The notes beneath the pieces are model-generated. The model did not search any database, was not told the DNA's origin, and saw only the letters and a list, made by a program, of their open reading frames with translations. Both the position numbers and the translations under genes were made by a program. A stretch of 64,000 nt of DNA from Phycisphaerae bacterium (GTDB lineage Bacteria > Planctomycetota > Phycisphaerae > Sedimentisphaerales > Anaerobacaceae): positions 1 through 64,000 of the forward strand of contig JADHXR010000008.1 in the NCBI GenBank assembly GCA_016782865.1, written 5' to 3'. Each line of letters opens with the position of its first letter. The first letter of the stretch is position 1. Below are positions 62,003-64,000 of this stretch, piece after piece.

Positions 62003-62572
62003 CTAGCCGCCATTTTCGATTCTCCTTTGCAAATGAGCCACAATTTCCTCTAACGTGAAGCCGTACTGATTGCCCCTCGCGACAAGTTCACTGCAGATCT
62101 GCTCGAGCATTCGCTCTTTCTCGGTCTCGGCGATTTCCACCTCCTTCTGCCCGACGAAGGTCCCCGTCCCCTGCTGAGTATCCAGAATCCCCAATATTTC
62201 CAGCTCCGAATACCCCTTTCGCACCGTATTCGGGTTGACCTGAAGGTGGACCGCCAATTCGCGCACCGTAGGCAACTGCTCGCCCGGCAGCAGCCGCCCC
62301 GAAGCGATCCCGTACTTGATCTGGTCGACCATCTGCAGCTTCTTCCTTTTCCCTCCTTCGACTTCACTCAGGGCTTGGGCCAATTCAGGACATCGTCTGT
62401 GGGAGATTCGTTTTTCGAGCTTGGTCAGCACCTCATCGCTCGGCGGATTCTTCGCCTTGCCTGTTTCGATGGTGGAAAGGCAAGGTTTGGAAAATCCGAT
62501 TCGGTTGCTGACTTCGTCCAGCGTGTAACCCAACTCCTCGCGCTTCTGTCTTAATATCGATCCCAGTGACAC
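62003..62572 (-). CDS. Apparent XRE-GntR chimeric regulator
   Basis: The first good start is GTG 62572; the open frame extends to 62671 but overlaps the DUF362 gene. Residues 1-60 are an XRE helix-turn-helix (LGSILRQKREELGYTLDEVSNRIGFSKPCLSTIETGK). Residues 78-145 are a YtrA-type GntR winged helix (VDQIKYGIASGRLLPGEQLPTVRELAVHLQVNPNTVRKGYSELE). The joint (RRCPELAQALSEVEGGKRKK) is encoded by a dispersed repeat with GAGTGAAGTCGAAGG. Neither family normally has the other domain, so a repeat-mediated fusion is likely. It probably controls the slipin gene. Confidence 0.75.
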   Translation of the reverse strand: MSLGSILRQKREELGYTLDEVSNRIGFSKPCLSTIETGKAKNPPSDEVLTKLEKRISHRRCPELAQALSEVEGGKRKKLQMVDQIKYGIASGRLLPGEQLPTVRELAVHLQVNPNTVRKGYSELEILGILDTQQGTGTFVGQKEVEIAETEKERMLEQICSELVARGNQYGFTLEEIVAHLQRRIENGG

Positions 62573-62601
62573 GGATGAATCTGCTTGTTTGATTTGAATT
62601 G

Positions 62602-63678
62602 CTAATCGACTTGCACTAACTCGTACGTGCTGGTGCCCAGCCCCATACTTTCGGCGTGTCTGATCTGGCACCGCGGATCGAGCCGTTTATTTCTTATTAG
62701 TGCCCCGAGTGTGCGGCCGGCCTTGTCTTCCACCAGATCTAACGCCGCCGCATCGACAGCCACCGGATCGGTCGATGCAAGTATGCCTATGTCATCGACC
62801 ATCTTGGGCATGTTCGGCGTGTCGAAGCAATCGCAGTCTTTGGTGACCGAGATCACAAAGTTGAAAAACGCCGCTCTGTTTTCCTTGCCCTTTAGCGCGC
62901 CGGCAGCATGCTCGGCGACGCTTTTCTGCATCACTTCGGTCTCCTGGCCCCAGTTGCATCTGACGGCGCCGAATCTGCACATTGCCATGCACTCTGCGCA
63001 GCCGATGCACTTGTCCTGATCGATGTATGCCTGGACGTCGTCAAGTGTGATCGCATCGGCGGGGCAGTATTCGCGGCAGACGCCACAGCTCGTGCAGCCG
63101 GCGCTGATCTCGAGCGTAAGAGCCGCGTGCTGCGCCATCTTGCCGTGCTTGCTCGCGCAGCCCATCCCCATTGTTTTGAGCGTAGCCCCGAGGCCCGCGG
63201 CGACGTGACCTGTGAAATGCGCCACCGAGAGAATCGACTGGCACCTGGCGATGCCGTGCGCGATGAAAACTTCCTTGTTGATCTCGCCGTTGACTTGGAC
63301 CGCCTCGGCACAAGTTCCCGACAACCCATCGGGCGCAATCCAGGGTACTCCCAATCCTTCCAGGCCGAACCCGTGCTCGGCAGCCAGGACGGCATGGTCA
63401 ACTGCGTTGTGCCTTCGCCCGACGTACAACGTGGTCGTATCGGTCACGAAAGGCTTTGTCTTCAATCCGAGCAACTCGTCGGCCAATCCCTTAATGCAGG
63501 GAGCTGTTATGTATGTCGTGTTGCCGTCTTCGCCTACGTGGACCTTTACCGCCGTAAGATCATTTTCCCTGAAGCAGTCAGAGAAGCCGCCGGCCTTGAA
63601 CAGAGTGCGTGCCTTCTCTGAGATCGCATCGTCCCCTTGGTCGCGGGAGGCTCTGATGAAATATACTTTTGAAGCCAT
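62602..63678 (-). CDS. DUF362-family protein with two 4Fe-4S clusters
   Basis: ATG 63678 is preferred (AGGTG upstream); a TTG at 63771 in frame adds 31 residues without better support. The 358-residue protein has the DUF362 domain (VYFIRASRD, KVHVGEDGNTTYI, LSVAHFTGHVAAGLGATLKTMGMGCASKHGK) interrupted by a bacterial ferredoxin pair, CTSCGVCREYCP and CIGCAECMAMC. The C-terminal DIGILASTDPVAVDAAALDLV is conserved. The role is unknown, probably redox or metal related. It is cytoplasmic. Confidence 0.9.
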   Translation of the reverse strand: MASKVYFIRASRDQGDDAISEKARTLFKAGGFSDCFRENDLTAVKVHVGEDGNTTYITAPCIKGLADELLGLKTKPFVTDTTTLYVGRRHNAVDHAVLAAEHGFGLEGLGVPWIAPDGLSGTCAEAVQVNGEINKEVFIAHGIARCQSILSVAHFTGHVAAGLGATLKTMGMGCASKHGKMAQHAALTLEISAGCTSCGVCREYCPADAITLDDVQAYIDQDKCIGCAECMAMCRFGAVRCNWGQETEVMQKSVAEHAAGALKGKENRAAFFNFVISVTKDCDCFDTPNMPKMVDDIGILASTDPVAVDAAALDLVEDKAGRTLGALIRNKRLDPRCQIRHAESMGLGTSTYELVQVD

Positions 63679-63785
63679 ACAAACCACACCTGCGATTAAC
63701 AGATCGGCTAACTTGCTTGCCGTTGCCAAATTCGACAAAACAGCAACGCCATTGTATTGTTCTTCCAACAAACCACAAGGATCTT

Positions 63786-64000
63786 TTAGAAGAACAAGTG
63801 CTCGATCAGGACTTTTGTGCCAATTCCTATGAGAATGACCCCGCCGATGGCTTCCATTTTGCTCTCGAAGAAATGTCCGAATCGCTTGCCTATGTAGACG
63901 CCGAGATAGGACAGGATGAAGGTTATCAGTCCTATGATTATTGCTGCAACGATGATGGAGCCGGCTATGAGCGAAAGAGTTATACCAACCGCCAAGGCGT
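63786..64000 (-). CDS. mntP: MntP-type manganese efflux pump, C-terminal part
   Basis: The frame runs to the window edge. It reads ALAVGITLSLIAGSI, then ITFILSYLGVYIGKRFG and GGVILIGIGTKVLIEHLFF, matching the second half of MntP, a six-helix exporter of Mn(II). The conserved aspartate of the DA(L/F)AVG motif lies just outside. It ends 108 bases before the DUF362 start. Confidence 0.85.
   Translation of the reverse strand, partial: ALAVGITLSLIAGSIIVAAIIIGLITFILSYLGVYIGKRFGHFFESKMEAIGGVILIGIGTKVLIEHLFF

Overview
The window reads as chromosomal DNA of an uncultured planctomycete, most likely of the Phycisphaerae/Sedimentisphaerales type. This is inferred from pseudopilin-like proteins with a [10 protein letters not shown] head and a DG-type tail, formylglycine-type sulfatases, GH116 and GH172-type enzymes, large discoidin and Asp-box surface proteins, and an mraZ-rsmH-ftsL-ftsI cluster that lacks the usual mur genes. 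No rRNA genes or CRISPR arrays were seen. One tRNA gene, tRNA-Leu(CAA), lies near the right end.

Layout. Positions 1-23,000 form a polysaccharide-utilisation and surface-protein region: sulfatases, a CBM9/DUF5916 barrel protein, a 1394-residue Asp-box propeller, a pseudopilin, a beta-solenoid/discoidin protein, a GH172 enzyme, a GH116 enzyme, and a DJ-1/Gfo-Idh-MocA/sulfatase operon. Several genes here are broken: a sulfatase with two in-frame stops, and LamG, VCBS and glycosyltransferase fragments. Positions 23,000-26,250 are rich in repeats and decay. They hold a small GIY-YIG nuclease gene bracketed by inverted intergenic repeats, a PQQ-propeller pseudogene, and an internally deleted DNA methyltransferase.

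Positions 26,250-42,480 are the cell-envelope core. First come lnt, a HEAT lipoprotein, a coiled-coil protein, a 52-residue membrane protein, mreB, mreC, mreD and a PBP2 gene on the plus strand. Then, on the minus strand, comes a reduced dcw cluster: mraZ, a small unknown gene, rsmH, a LysM protein, ftsL, ftsI and a glycosyltransferase. A consensus promoter with MraZ-box-like repeats precedes mraZ. Positions 42,500-52,500 carry mixed housekeeping and accessory genes, a long palindromic MITE-like element, a truncated ferredoxin-type membrane protein, a second pseudopilin and a second discoidin protein.

Positions 52,750-60,630 form an AT-rich genomic island. It is bounded by two decayed copies of the same tyrosine-recombinase module, and its right end abuts the 3' end of tRNA-Leu(CAA). 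Inside are a self-inhibited Fic protein, an hsdR remnant and a tight five-gene operon: a cysteine hydrolase of the isochorismatase family, an acyl-adenylating ligase, a fold-III PLP decarboxylase, a membrane-anchored GNAT-like protein and a deoxyhypusine-synthase-family protein that keeps the catalytic lysine. I know of no described pathway with this gene set. It is the best candidate here for an undescribed system, plausibly making a polyamine-type amide or conjugate (inference).

The right end (61,000-64,000) has a slipin, an apparent XRE-GntR chimeric regulator, a DUF362 ferredoxin-like protein and the C-terminal part of an MntP-type manganese exporter.
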